Positions 18,804 to 27,500 of a DNA stretch of 64,000 bases are shown here, piece after piece (position 1 is the stretch's first letter; every line of letters starts with the position of its first letter). A program made the translations under genes and the position numbers. The stretch comes from Bradyrhizobium vignae (GTDB taxonomy: Bacteria; Pseudomonadota; Alphaproteobacteria; Rhizobiales; Xanthobacteraceae): contig NZ_RDQF01000030.1 of the NCBI RefSeq assembly GCF_004114425.1, positions 21,130 to 85,129 on the forward strand, in the 5' to 3' direction. The notes beneath the pieces are model-generated. The model saw only the letters and a list, made by a program, of their open reading frames with translations, did not search any database and had not been told where the DNA came from.

Positions 18804-19151
18804 TTACTTGCGCTTGGCCTTGCGGGCGGCGTAGCGCGCATCGCGCTTGGCCTTTTGCTCGGCTTCGAGGGCAGCCTGTCTCTCGGCGGCTTCCTGGGCC
18901 TCGCGCGCGATCCGCGCGGCTTCGGCGGCCTTGGTCTCTTCCTCGAGACGCTTCTGCTCGGCCTTTGCCGCCTCGCGCGCGGCTTTCGCCTCGGCGCGTT
19001 TGGCCGCGAGGGCCTCGCGTTCAGCACGGCGTGCGACCACCGCCGGATCGTCAGGTCCCGGTTGCGATTTGAATTTGTTCAAAAGATTTTTGCGGGCTTC
19101 CTGTGCCGCCTTTTGCCGGTCTGCGAAGCCGGGTTCCCTGAATCCACTCAT
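18804..19151 (-). CDS. DUF6481-type coiled-coil protein
   Basis: This 115-residue soluble protein begins MSGFREPGFADRQKAAQEARK and then forms one long charged helix of Ala, Glu, Lys and Arg (about residues 40-110), strongly predicted to be a coiled coil. The N-terminal F-x-x-P-x-F-A-D-R-x-x-A-A pattern matches small proteins of unknown function (DUF6481) common in alphaproteobacteria. There is no signal peptide. No partner gene adjoins it. Confidence 0.75.
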   Translation of the reverse strand: MSGFREPGFADRQKAAQEARKNLLNKFKSQPGPDDPAVVARRAEREALAAKRAEAKAAREAAKAEQKRLEEETKAAEAARIAREAQEAAERQAALEAEQKAKRDARYAARKAKRK

Positions 19152-19415
19152 CGACGAGCCTTGTCTTCCTCGCTTTCGATCCTACATCGGTGCCTGTTGG
19201 TACGTCGGCTGGGCATAGCAGGCGCCACGCGACGCAGAAGCGTGTACATCGGCGCGCGTCGCGAAGCCACCCATAATCGCAGCCGATCAGGTCAACGAAA
19301 AATCGCCCCCCGACGATCTCTCGTAGCCCGGAAAAACTGCTGAATTGTGATGTCCCTCATAAGGGAGCACACGGGCGAGGCCTAGCGTCCGCCCGATACG
19401 AGACGGAGCACGGGC

Positions 19416-19652
19416 ATGACGATCTCAAGACCAAGCCTGAAGGCGCTCGCAATTGGCTTCGCCCTGGCGAGCGTGGCCGGCGCCGCGCTGCTGCTCGCTC
19501 GTCCGCAGCCCATCGAGAGTGCGGTGCTGGGAGCGGATTGGGAATGCACCCGGACCGCATTCGTGCTCACGAGCTGCGCACCGCGGCTTCAGGAGGCAAT
19601 TCCGGCGGTCGAAACCTCGCGCAAGGATGCGATCCGGCAGACCCGGGGCTGA
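19416..19652 (+). CDS. small secreted or membrane-anchored hypothetical protein
   Basis: This 78-residue protein has an N-terminal hydrophobic segment (LKALAIGFALASVAGAALLLA) followed by a short exported tail with two cysteines (WECTRTAFVLTSCAPRLQE) that could form a disulphide. The C-terminus is charged. Function is unknown. It is followed after 75 bases by another small membrane protein on the same strand. Confidence 0.6.
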   Translation: MTISRPSLKALAIGFALASVAGAALLLARPQPIESAVLGADWECTRTAFVLTSCAPRLQEAIPAVETSRKDAIRQTRG

Positions 19653-19727
19653 ATTGGACCGGCTGATCGGGTGTGACGCGACGCCGCAGCGGTGATAAAG
19701 CTGGCTCGCCAGCGCGACCAGACGGCC

Positions 19728-19964
19728 ATGTCGAAGCCAGAGTCCAGATCCGAACCCGGCGAGCAGCCCAATTCTCGATCGAAGCGCCAGCCCGAGCGCC
19801 AGTCCGGCGGCGACCGCCGCGGCGCGATCGCCGGCTTGATCATTGCGATCGTGATCCTCGGGGTTGGCTGGTGGCTTGCCCGGAATCTTACCGCAGCCAG
19901 CAAGATGCAGGATTGCCTGATGTCCGGGCGAACCAACTGCAATGTGATCGAGCCGGCTCGCTAG
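19728..19964 (+). CDS. small single-span membrane protein
   Basis: This 78-residue protein has a polar Arg/Ser/Glu-rich cytoplasmic N-terminus, one membrane segment (GAIAGLIIAIVILGVGWWLA) and a short outer tail with two cysteines (MQDCLMSGRTNCNVIEPAR). The pattern C-L-M-S-G-R-T-N-C is typical of a small family I recall in Bradyrhizobium, of unknown function. I chose ATG 19728; an in-frame ATG at 19692 would add 12 residues. Confidence 0.65.
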   Translation: MSKPESRSEPGEQPNSRSKRQPERQSGGDRRGAIAGLIIAIVILGVGWWLARNLTAASKMQDCLMSGRTNCNVIEPAR

Positions 19965-20136
19965 GCGCCCGTCAGCGTGGCCCGCAGGGCCGAAAAAATG
20001 CCCTGATCTTAATCATTTGTAACGGGACTTAGCCGATCAAGCAGGGCAGTTGTTTCGGCCGGCATCAGCCCGGCGCGCGGCGATTCGTCGATCGCGCCAG
20101 GGACCGCGGCCACGAGAGAGCAGGGGGCGAGCACGC

Positions 20137-20901
20137 ATGAGTGCGTCCAAACGCATGAAGATCATCATTCCCGTGATTTCGGCCATGTCGTTGTTCGCGC
20201 TGTCGGCGCAGGCGCAAGAGGCGAGACCGCCGAAAGAGGCGGGCCCACCGCCGGCTGCACCGGGTGCTGGCGCGCCGCCGCAGACCAATCAGACTATGCG
20301 CAAGGTCCCTCCACCCCAGCAGGCGACTCGACCCGTGCAGCCGGGTAGTCAGCCCCATGCGGGTCCTGGCCCGCGCAATGCCGACGGCCCATCGCCGCGA
20401 CGTCAGGCGCGCGGTCCTGCCCCGGTGCGGGACTGGGGTGGACACACCTATCGTGGCAATCTCGCCTGGGATGGTGGACGCTGGCGCCACGAAGTCCGCA
20501 ACGGCCGCTCCGGCTGGTGGTGGGACGTTGGCGGCGTCTGGTATTATTATCCGGAGCGAATGGCTGGTCCGCCTGCCTACATCTCGGAGGACTATATCGA
20601 CGACGTGCCGGTGGCCTATGCCCCGCCTCCGGTCGCCTATGCGCCGCCACCTCCGCCCCCGCCACCAGCTGATCCCGGCGCCAGCGCGCTTGGCGGCGCG
20701 ATCGTCGGCGGCCTGCTGGGCGGTCTGATCTCGGGCAATGCAACAGGGGCTGCCGCAGGCGCGGTTCTCGGCGGCGCGACGGGCGCAATCGCCGGTGCCA
20801 CCGCTGCATCCCAGCCCGGCTACTACTGGGCGCAGGGCACCTGCTATTACCGCTATCCGAACGGCCAATATGTGCAGGCCGATCCCCGCGCGTGTTACTG
20901 A
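20137..20901 (+). CDS. secreted Pro-rich, glycine-zipper protein
   Basis: This precursor of about 254 residues has a signal peptide (MKIIIPVISAMSLFALSAQAQ after a short MSASKR). A low-complexity Pro/Ala/Gln-rich region follows (about 25-100), then a WGGHTYRGNLAWDGGRWRHE aromatic segment, a Pro repeat (YAPPPPPPPPA) and a glycine-zipper segment (GGAIVGGLLGGLISGN...GAVLGGATGAIAGA). It ends in an aromatic YYWAQGTCYYRYPNGQY motif. The glycine zipper suggests membrane or envelope association. ATG 20137 follows AGGGGG at 20121-20126. The role is unknown; such proteins are common in Bradyrhizobium. Confidence 0.75.
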   Translation: MSASKRMKIIIPVISAMSLFALSAQAQEARPPKEAGPPPAAPGAGAPPQTNQTMRKVPPPQQATRPVQPGSQPHAGPGPRNADGPSPRRQARGPAPVRDWGGHTYRGNLAWDGGRWRHEVRNGRSGWWWDVGGVWYYYPERMAGPPAYISEDYIDDVPVAYAPPPVAYAPPPPPPPPADPGASALGGAIVGGLLGGLISGNATGAAAGAVLGGATGAIAGATAASQPGYYWAQGTCYYRYPNGQYVQADPRACY

Positions 20902-20926
20902 CTTTTCCAGGCGGGATTGGAGTACG

Positions 20927-20955
20927 GAGGCGGGCCTAGGCCCGCCTCTTTTCTT
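20927..20955 (+). terminator. intrinsic terminator
   Basis: A perfect 22-base palindrome (GAGGCGGGCC-TA-GGCCCGCCTC, 20927-20948) followed by TTTTCTTT lies 25 bases after the stop of the glycine-zipper gene. This is a textbook Rho-independent terminator. Confidence 0.9.
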
Positions 20956-21054
20956 TGCACACCGGCGATTGCTTCAAATTAGCGCTGGCGCTCGTTGCCG
21001 CCGCACGCAAGCCTGAAAGAAAAATATCGGGATGATTCGCGGAGGACGTGGGAC

Positions 21055-21147
21055 ATGCTGGATGCGATCCAGATCAGCATGGCGTTGTGGGCCATGATCG
21101 TTTGCGGCGGGATCAAACTCTCGCAGGTGTTATCTTGTCTGTTCTAG
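21055..21147 (+). CDS. candidate 30-aa small membrane protein
   Basis: A short frame reads MLDAIQISMALWAMIVCGGI then KLSQVLSCLF and is strongly hydrophobic, with one possible membrane span. GGAGGA at 21041-21046 sits 8 bases before the ATG, an unusually good ribosome binding site for this genome. No homolog is recalled, and the evidence is only the RBS and composition. Confidence 0.35.
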   Translation: MLDAIQISMALWAMIVCGGIKLSQVLSCLF

Positions 21148-21200
21148 CGCAGGATCCACCTTGCGCCGCTCGCTCGCGGAGACGCTTATCGCCTCGCGCG

Positions 21201-21362
21201 TCAGGACACGAGCCAGCTGAAGAACGCGATCGTGGCCCAGACCAGACCGCCGATCCAGGCGAGCATCACGATGGCGATGGTCACGAGATAGGCGATGCCG
21301 AGCAGATCGGACCTCTGTCGTTGCGTCGGGACGACGATCTCGGCTGCTGCTTTGCGCGTCAT
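21201..21362 (-). CDS. small single-span membrane protein (53 aa)
   Basis: This frame has a charged N-terminus (MTRKAAAEIVVPTQRQRSD) and one long hydrophobic segment (LLGIAYLVTIAIVMLAWIGG, continuing LVWATIAFFSWLV), ending directly after the membrane span. Its composition (basic start, then Leu/Ile/Val/Trp) is what a real small membrane protein shows and is unlike the Arg/Pro-rich shadow frames nearby. The function is unknown. It lies convergent to the 30-residue candidate upstream. Confidence 0.6.
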   Translation of the reverse strand: MTRKAAAEIVVPTQRQRSDLLGIAYLVTIAIVMLAWIGGLVWATIAFFSWLVS

Positions 21363-21536
21363 GACCTGACTCCACCATGGAGCGTTGAAGCTCTGCTTAG
21401 CGGAGATGTCCTGTGCAGGCTGTGATGCAGTTCACAGATACCTCGAACGATGCCTGTGCGACGCGGAGGTCACCCCGCAATCATACGGGCGAAATTGCCA
21501 TGCGCTTGTCCAGATCGGCCATCTAAAATCGGTCGC

Positions 21537-21722
21537 ATGTGTACCAGCTACGACCCACGGCATGAAGCCGAAGCCGCAATGAAGCTGGCTGCGGCGTCTG
21601 AAGGTGCCGATCGGCAACGACTGATCCAGCTGGCACTGGCATGGCATCAACTCGTCCGCGACCCGCCCGAGGAGCAAGCGGACCCGCCGGATGCCGCCGG
21701 GCGCACCCGCACCAGCGGGTAG
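21537..21722 (+). CDS. small conserved hypothetical protein (61 aa)
   Basis: This is a soluble helical protein: MCTSYDPRHEAEAAMKLAAA, then EGADRQRLIQLALAWHQLVRD, with a polar tail. The A-M-K-L-A...R-Q-R-L-I-Q-L-A-L-A-W pattern recurs, from memory, in many small Bradyrhizobium proteins of unknown function. I chose ATG 21537; a longer in-frame version from 21450 begins with Arg/Pro-rich sequence that does not look coding. A terminator follows 18 bases after the stop. Confidence 0.6.
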   Translation: MCTSYDPRHEAEAAMKLAAASEGADRQRLIQLALAWHQLVRDPPEEQADPPDAAGRTRTSG

Positions 21723-21740
21723 GCCGCTCCCCACGAGAAA

Positions 21741-21775
21741 AACCCCGTGCTCGGGGGCCAAGCACGGGGTTCTTC
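21741..21775. terminator. hairpin terminator
   Basis: AACCCCGTGCT (21741-21751) and AGCACGGGGTT (21761-21771) form a perfect 11-bp stem with a 9-base loop, followed by CTTC on the plus strand and preceded by AAAAA. It terminates the small gene ending at 21722. Confidence 0.75.
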
Positions 21776-22045
21776 AAAGCCGACCGGGGCTGGCGAGTCG
21801 GCACCACTCAAGTCGGCTATCCAACGCTCTGATCGCGCGTTCGTTCCGTATCGATCCGCGGCGCTGAAATCCTGCTCGGCTAGCGGGAGCTTCCCTTGCC
21901 CGTGCTCGTGAGTGCATGACCGATCCGGCTGAACCGGTCATTAACGAATGCTCGGCCCTCGATTTTGCGATCGCGATTCGTGCCTTGCGAACGAAGCGGA
22001 GTCGGACCGTGAACAAACAACAGCCCCCGAAGGGGGTCGGTGTTT
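21776..22045. other. intergenic region with hairpins, no gene seen
   Basis: This stretch lies between the terminator above and the end of the DUF2171 gene. It contains an inverted repeat ATGACCG...CGGTCAT (21916-21941) and CCCCC-gaa-GGGGG (22024-22036). The second is probably the terminator of the minus-strand DUF2171 gene. No reading frame here looks coding. Confidence 0.5.
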
Positions 22046-22273
22046 TCAGGCGGCTTCCGTCTTCGGTACAGCGTCGGCATTCACCGACAGTTTGACGACG
22101 TCCCCCTCGACGGCACCGACATATTTGGTGTCGATGTAGTGATGATGGTCCTTGTGACCTTCCGGGCTGTCCTTGCGCGTCAGCTTGATGCGGTTGCCCT
22201 CGACGCGATCGACGGTGCCGACATGGGCGCCGTCCTTGCCGATGATTTTCATGTGCTCTCTGATGTCGGCCAT
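22046..22273 (-). CDS. DUF2171 domain protein
   Basis: This 75-residue protein is a single small beta-barrel-like domain (PRC-barrel-related DUF2171): MADIREHMKIIGKDGAHVGT, then VDRVEGNRIKLTRKDSPEGH and DHHHYIDTKYVGAVEGDVVKL. It starts at ATG 22273 with a strong AAGGAGG just upstream. Such proteins are often stress- or envelope-related in rhizobia, but no specific role is known. It is divergent from the PLP-fold gene at 22386. Confidence 0.85.
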   Translation of the reverse strand: MADIREHMKIIGKDGAHVGTVDRVEGNRIKLTRKDSPEGHKDHHHYIDTKYVGAVEGDVVKLSVNADAVPKTEAA

Positions 22274-22385
22274 GCTGTCCTCCTTGCATGGATTCAACAG
22301 CGAGGGTGCGTGTTCGTTGCAACGGGCGTGTTGGACCCAACGCGCTTTCCGCACGTTGACGCTCGTCGGATCTGTCAAGAAGCGC

Positions 22386-23672
22386 ATGGAGACCATTCGA
22401 GCCTATTTGGAACGAAAGCACGAGGAACTCAGGCTCTTGAACGACTGCCTGAGAAGCCGGCTCGATTTAGCGCGTCCGTGTTCCGTCGACGACGTCGTCA
22501 GATCCAAGTTCCAGATCACTGCGGCGCTGAGGGCGGAGCACGAATTGCATGAGTGGAAGGCGACGGAGACAGCGTGGTCGCATACGGCCGATCTCGCCAG
22601 CGGGCCGTTCGAGTTCAGTTACGACTACCAGAGGGCCGATCTTACGGTACGCGGTCCTTCGTTCTACGAGTTCGAGGGCGGCCGCGCGAGCACGGCGATC
22701 TACACCGCCTCGGGCATGGCCGCGATCTCCGCCGTACTGCTCGCCTCCGCGCGGTTCGTGGAGAAGGCCGATATCCTCGTGCTTCCGGGCGCCTACGGCG
22801 AGACGCTGGAGCTGATCCGGGCCTTCGTCCCTCATTTGCGGCTCGAGGCTTTGAAGCTGCCGCTCGGCGATGCGTTTGCACCAATAAGTTCGCCGCGTAT
22901 ACTTCTGTTGGATTCCTGCTCCTTCGCCGGCGCCTTCGACGCGGTGCTGCGCTGTGACGGATCTAGCCTCGATCTCCTGATTTTCGATACGACATGCTTC
23001 GCCGGCAGGTCAGGCCGCATCCGGCGTGTCCAGAGGTGGGCCCGCCGATACGGAATTCCGCTGGTGTTGGTGAGAAGCCACAACAAGCTCGATTCGCTCG
23101 GAGCGGAATATGGCCGGCTCGGCTCGGCCGTTTTCGTGCATTGGAATGCGCATCAGCCGCGGGCAGGGGGCGTTGAATGGAAACGTCTCGCGTCCGAAAC
23201 CCGAAACGCGGTGCGGCTGCTCGGCGGCGCGGCGTTGCCGGCCCACTTCCCACCCTTCGCCGGCAGTGCGGCGTATTGGGCGCTCACGAAGCGGCGCGTT
23301 GCGGCAATCCTGCGCAACGGCCGCAGCACGGCTCGACATTTTGCTGCGAAGCTTCCGGCGCGCTCGGCCGAGCTTCACTTCACCCACGGTCTATACGTGA
23401 CCCTCCATGGAAGGCGCGTGCTCGACGAGGCGGCAGCGCGGCAGGCTGCCGAGGACATGAGCAGCGCATTGCACCGGGAGGGCTTTCCCATCCGCCACGC
23501 CGGCAGCTTCGGCTTCGATTTCGCAGCGACCGAGTGGTTTCACGACGCGACCACGAATCAGTACAGCGTCCGGGTGGCCGTCCCGGATCTTCCGACGGAG
23601 CTTTGGAATGATCTGGCCGCAGCGATTGCCGTGTGGTGGCGGACGCATCGGGCGGCAGGTGATGAAGGGTGA
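22386..23672 (+). CDS. orphan fold-type I PLP-dependent enzyme-like protein
   Basis: This 428-residue protein is not one I can name. An N-terminal helical region of about 85 residues (METIRAYLERKHEELRLLND...) precedes what looks like a fold-type I PLP domain. The evidence is YTASGMAAISAVLLASA (cofactor-phosphate region of the Cys/Met-metabolism group), DILVLPGAYGETLELI, the strand-Asp motif LLIFDTTCFAGRSGR (Asp201) and VRSHNKLDSLGAEYGRLGSA, where Lys234 in an S-x-x-K context is the predicted Schiff-base lysine. The Asp-to-Lys spacing of 33 is normal for this fold. The C-terminal part (AAYWALTKRRVAAILRNG..., HFTHGLYVTLHGRR) resembles a small domain. I chose ATG 22386. The substrate is unknown and no neighbour suggests a pathway. 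Confidence 0.65.
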   Translation: METIRAYLERKHEELRLLNDCLRSRLDLARPCSVDDVVRSKFQITAALRAEHELHEWKATETAWSHTADLASGPFEFSYDYQRADLTVRGPSFYEFEGGRASTAIYTASGMAAISAVLLASARFVEKADILVLPGAYGETLELIRAFVPHLRLEALKLPLGDAFAPISSPRILLLDSCSFAGAFDAVLRCDGSSLDLLIFDTTCFAGRSGRIRRVQRWARRYGIPLVLVRSHNKLDSLGAEYGRLGSAVFVHWNAHQPRAGGVEWKRLASETRNAVRLLGGAALPAHFPPFAGSAAYWALTKRRVAAILRNGRSTARHFAAKLPARSAELHFTHGLYVTLHGRRVLDEAAARQAAEDMSSALHREGFPIRHAGSFGFDFAATEWFHDATTNQYSVRVAVPDLPTELWNDLAAAIAVWWRTHRAAGDEG

Positions 23673-23706
23673 ATTTTGTTGGTAGCCCGAAAGGAGGACG
23701 CATCAA

Positions 23707-23949
23707 TCAGTCGACCGCCAGGCAATGCTCCAGGCGTGATTTCTCGTGGCCGCGGCGCGCCCAATCCTGAACGGCAAAGGCAAGGTGATGCTGCCCCATT
23801 GCGGTGCCAATGATCGAAGCCTCGGCCACCTTGACCGGCCTCGTGACCACATTGGTGTTCACCACGCCCGCGTCGATTGCCAAATACGACATCGCAACGA
23901 TCGCGACCGCAGATGCGATCGCCATTCTCGTCAACTCGGATTGCTGCAT
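23707..23949 (-). CDS. small membrane-anchored hypothetical protein
   Basis: This 80-residue protein has an N-terminal hydrophobic segment (MAIASAVAIVAMSYLAIDAG) after MQQSELTR, then a polar tail (HHLAFAVQDWARRGHEKSR). Unlike nearby frames its composition is protein-like. It converges on the PLP-fold gene, which ends at 23672. I chose ATG 23949; ATG 23970 would add seven residues. The function is unknown. Confidence 0.5.
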   Translation of the reverse strand: MQQSELTRMAIASAVAIVAMSYLAIDAGVVNTNVVTRPVKVAEASIIGTAMGQHHLAFAVQDWARRGHEKSRLEHCLAVD

Positions 23950-24069
23950 TAAGAAACCTGTCGGGCGCATCTCGCCCGGCGCTTACATAGGGCTGATCGG
24001 CGCCGTTCAAAGGCCGGCGTATGGTTAACCCACGCGTTCGTGAAGGGACGTTGACTGTCAATGGACTGG

Positions 24070-24143
24070 CGATCCCGGCAGGACTCGAACCTGCAACCCG
24101 CGGAGTAGAAATCCGCTACTCTATCCAGTTGAGCTACGGGACC
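24070..24143 (-). tRNA. tRNA-Arg (anticodon TCT)
   Basis: A complete cloverleaf reads on the minus strand. Acceptor GGTCCCG (24143-24137) pairs with CGGGATC (24077-24071), the D arm is AGCTCAACTGGATAGAGT, the anticodon stem GCGGA/TCCGC encloses loop TTTCTAC with anticodon TCT at 24109-24107, and the T loop is GGTTCGAGTCC. CCA is not encoded. It decodes AGA (and AGG by wobble), rare codons in this GC-rich genome. Confidence 0.95.
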
Positions 24144-24547
24144 GTCTTGAGCCGGCCGGTTTGGGCGGCTGGCCGTTCATCTAGTATGCCAATATGAAAA
24201 ATTGGGTCTTTCGCCAAGCCTGAACCGAACCGTTTTCCTCATTGCCGCGACAAAGCGGAACGGTGGGGTGTCAGGGTGCCGGGTTGAGCGGCAGTGGACT
24301 GGACGATGGATCACATCGCCGGGACCGCTGAATAGCTTCCGGGACACGGCCGCCGGTCGACTGGTCGGGTAGTGCTGCGCCATCAGGACGGCGTGCGCGG
24401 CGGTATCTTGATCGGTCTCCTCTGGGCTTGCCTTTTCATGGCGAATGCGACGATTTGCACCTTTGGTTCCATCGCCTTGAGTCCGTCACCTTTCCGCGCA
24501 TTTCTTGCGACAAGCGGCGTTCGTCCGCGATTTCCGGGAGTCCATCC
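24144..24547. other. 404-base intergenic region, no gene seen
   Basis: This gap lies between tRNA-Arg (minus) and the alpha-2-macroglobulin gene (plus) and should hold both promoters. The frames that are open here are Arg/Pro-rich and unconvincing. I find no repeat, operator or RNA that I can support. No integrase or attachment-site repeat follows the tRNA. Confidence 0.5.
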
Positions 24548-27500
24548 ATGATCGGTCTTGTTCGCGCCGTCACAATCTGCGCCGCGCTGGCGCTCGGCCT
24601 TAACGCGGCGCAGGCCGCCGACAAGGCCTTCAAGCGCGACGATCTCGCCGATTCCGCAATCAAGCTCGAGGCGCAGATCAAGAGCGAGGCGGGGCCGGTC
24701 GCCAAGACCAACGCGACGCTGCGCACGGATGCTGACGCGGCCTTCAGGCGCAATGATTACCGCACCGGACTGTCGGTGCTCGGCCAGATTGCGGCCACGA
24801 CCCCCGATGATGCCGGCAACTGGCTGCGGCTCGCCAAGGTGATCTTCCAGATCTGGCCGAAGAATTCGAGCGAGCAGACCTTCCTGCTGGAGCGCGCTTC
24901 GACCGCGGCCTACATCGCTTACATGCGCGCCGGCAATCCGGGCGAGGAGGCGGACGCGCTCGCCGTCCTCGGCAAGTCGCTGGCCGAACGCAAGCTGTGG
25001 CGGCCGGCGCTGGATTCGCTGCGGCTGTCGCTCGACCTGCGCGAGGTCGCCGATGTCCGCGGGCAGTACGAGAAGATGCGCGACGAGCACGGCTTCCGGC
25101 TGCTCGACTATACCGTGGACTCGGACTCGGCGAGCCCGCGTGCCTGCTTCCAGTTCTCTGAAGAGCTCGCCAAGCGCACCGACTTCGCGCCGTTCCTGGC
25201 GCTGGCGGGGCAGGACAAGCCGGCGCTGTCGGCCGAGGGCAAGCAGCTCTGCGTCGATGGGCTGAAGCACGGCGAACGCTACAACATCAACCTGCGCGCC
25301 GGCTTGCCCTCCACGGTGAAGGAGGGCCTGCCGAAATCGGCCGAGTTCAACATCTATGTGCGCGATCGCAAGCCCTTCGTGCGCTTCACCAGCCGCGCCT
25401 ATGTGCTGCCGCGGACCGGCCAGCGCGGCATTCCCGTGGTCAGCGTCAACACGCCCGCGGTCAACATCAACGTCTTCCGGATCGGCGACCGCAACCTGAT
25501 CAACACGGTGGTCGACAGCGATTTCCAGAAGACGCTGACCAAGTACCAGCTCAGCGATCTCGGCGACGAGCGCGGCGTCAAGGTCTGGTCCGGCGAGCTT
25601 TCGACCGCTATGACGCTGAACCAGGACGTCACCACCGCGTTCCCGGTCGACCAGGCGCTCGGCGAGCTCCAGCCCGGCGTCTACGTGATGACTGCCGCGG
25701 CCAAGAGCCCCGGTTCGGACGACGACTACCAGCTCGCGACGCAATGGTTCATCGTCTCCGACCTCGGGGTGTCGGCCTATTCCGGCAATGACGGCATCCA
25801 TGTCTTCGTCAACTCGCTGGCTTCGACCGATCCGGTCGGCAAGGCCGAGGTGCGGCTGGTCGCCCGCAACAACGAGATCCTGGCGACGCGCAAAACCGAC
25901 GATTCCGGTCACGTGCTGTTCGAGGCGGGCCTCGCGCGCGGCGAGGGCGGCCTGTCGCCGGCGATGCTGACGGTCACCGGCGAGAAGGCGGACTATGCCT
26001 TCCTGAGCCTGAAGACCTCCGCCTTTGATCTGTCCGACCGCGGCGTCTCGGGGCGCGCTGTTCCGGCGGGAGCCGACGCCTTCGTCTATGCCGAGCGCGG
26101 CGTCTACCGCTCCAGCGAAACCGTCTATCTGACCGCGCTGTTGCGCGATGGCCAGGGCAATGCCGTCACCGGCGGGCCGATGACGCTGGTGGTCGAGCGC
26201 CCCGACGGCGTCGAATTCCGCCGCGCCTCGCTGGCGGACCAGGGCGCCGGAGGCCGTACGCTCGCCGTGCCGCTCAATTCGGCCGTTCCGACCGGGACGT
26301 GGCGCGTGCGCGCCTTCACCGATCCGAAGGGCTCCTCCGTCGGCGAGACCACCTTCATGGTCGAGGACTACGTGCCCGATAGAATCGAATTCGACTTGTC
26401 CGCCAAGGACAAAGTGATCAAGGCCAACGCTCCAGTGGAGCTGAAGGCCGACGGTCATTTCCTCTATGGCGCGCCGGCCTCGGGCCTTGCGCTCGAAGGC
26501 GACATGCTGATCGCGCCTGCGAGCGAACGCCCGGGCTTTGCCGGCTACCAGTTCGGCGTCGCCGACGAGGAGACCACCTCGAATGAGCGCACGCCGCTGG
26601 AAAATCTCCCCGAGGCCGATGCCAACGGCGTCGCCACCTTCCCGGTCACGCTGGACAAGCAGCCGACCTCGACGCGGCCGCAGGAGGCGCAGATCTTCGT
26701 CCGCATGGTCGAGACCGGCGGCCGCGCCGTCGAGCGCAAGATCGTGCTGCCGGTCGCGCCAGCCGCGGCGCAGATCGGCATCAAGCCGCTGTTCGGAGAC
26801 AAGAACGTCGCCGAGGGGGACAAGGCCGAGTTCGATGTCGTGTTCGTCTCGCCTGAGGGCAAGACGCTGCGCCGCGACGGCCTGCGCTACGAGCTCCTGA
26901 AGATGGAGTCGCGCTACCAATGGTATCGCCAGAACAATTACTGGGAGTACGAGCCCGTCAAATCGACCTCGCGCGTCGCCGACGGCGACGTCACGATCCC
27001 TGCCGACAACCCGGCGCGGATCTCGCTCACGCCGCAACCCGGCCGCTACCGGCTTGATGTGAAGTCGAACGACGCTGACGGCCCGGTGACCTCGGTGCAG
27101 TTCGATGTCGGCTGGTATTCCGACGGCAGCGCCGATACGCCGGACCTGCTGGAGACCTCGATCGACAAGCCGCAATACGCCTCCGGCGACACCATGACGG
27201 TGTCGGTCAATGTGCGCAGTGCCGGCAAGCTCACCATCAACGTGCTCGGCGACCGTCTGCTGACGACGCAAACCATCGACGTCAAGGAGGGCACCGCCCA
27301 GGTCAAGCTTCCGGTCGGCAAGGACTGGGGCACCGGAGCCTATGTGGTGGCGACGCTGCGCCGTCCGCTCGATGCCGCCGCCCAGCGCATGCCGGGCCGG
27401 GCGATCGGTCTGAAATGGTTCGGTATCGACAAGCAGACCCGCACGCTGCAGGTGAAGCTGACGCCGCCGGCGCTGATCCGGCCGAACTCCACGCTGAAGA

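Noticed and set aside
24070..24547. tRNA-Arg as an integration site for a genomic island
   Set aside because: No integrase, no repeated tRNA 3' end and no change in gene type follows; the adjoining genes are ordinary chromosomal ones.
24383..27271. Very long minus-strand open frame (962 codons) opposite the alpha-2-macroglobulin gene
   Set aside because: It is a shadow of a high-GC coding sequence: rich in Arg, His, Gly and Leu with no domain, while the plus-strand frame has a signal peptide and thioester motif.
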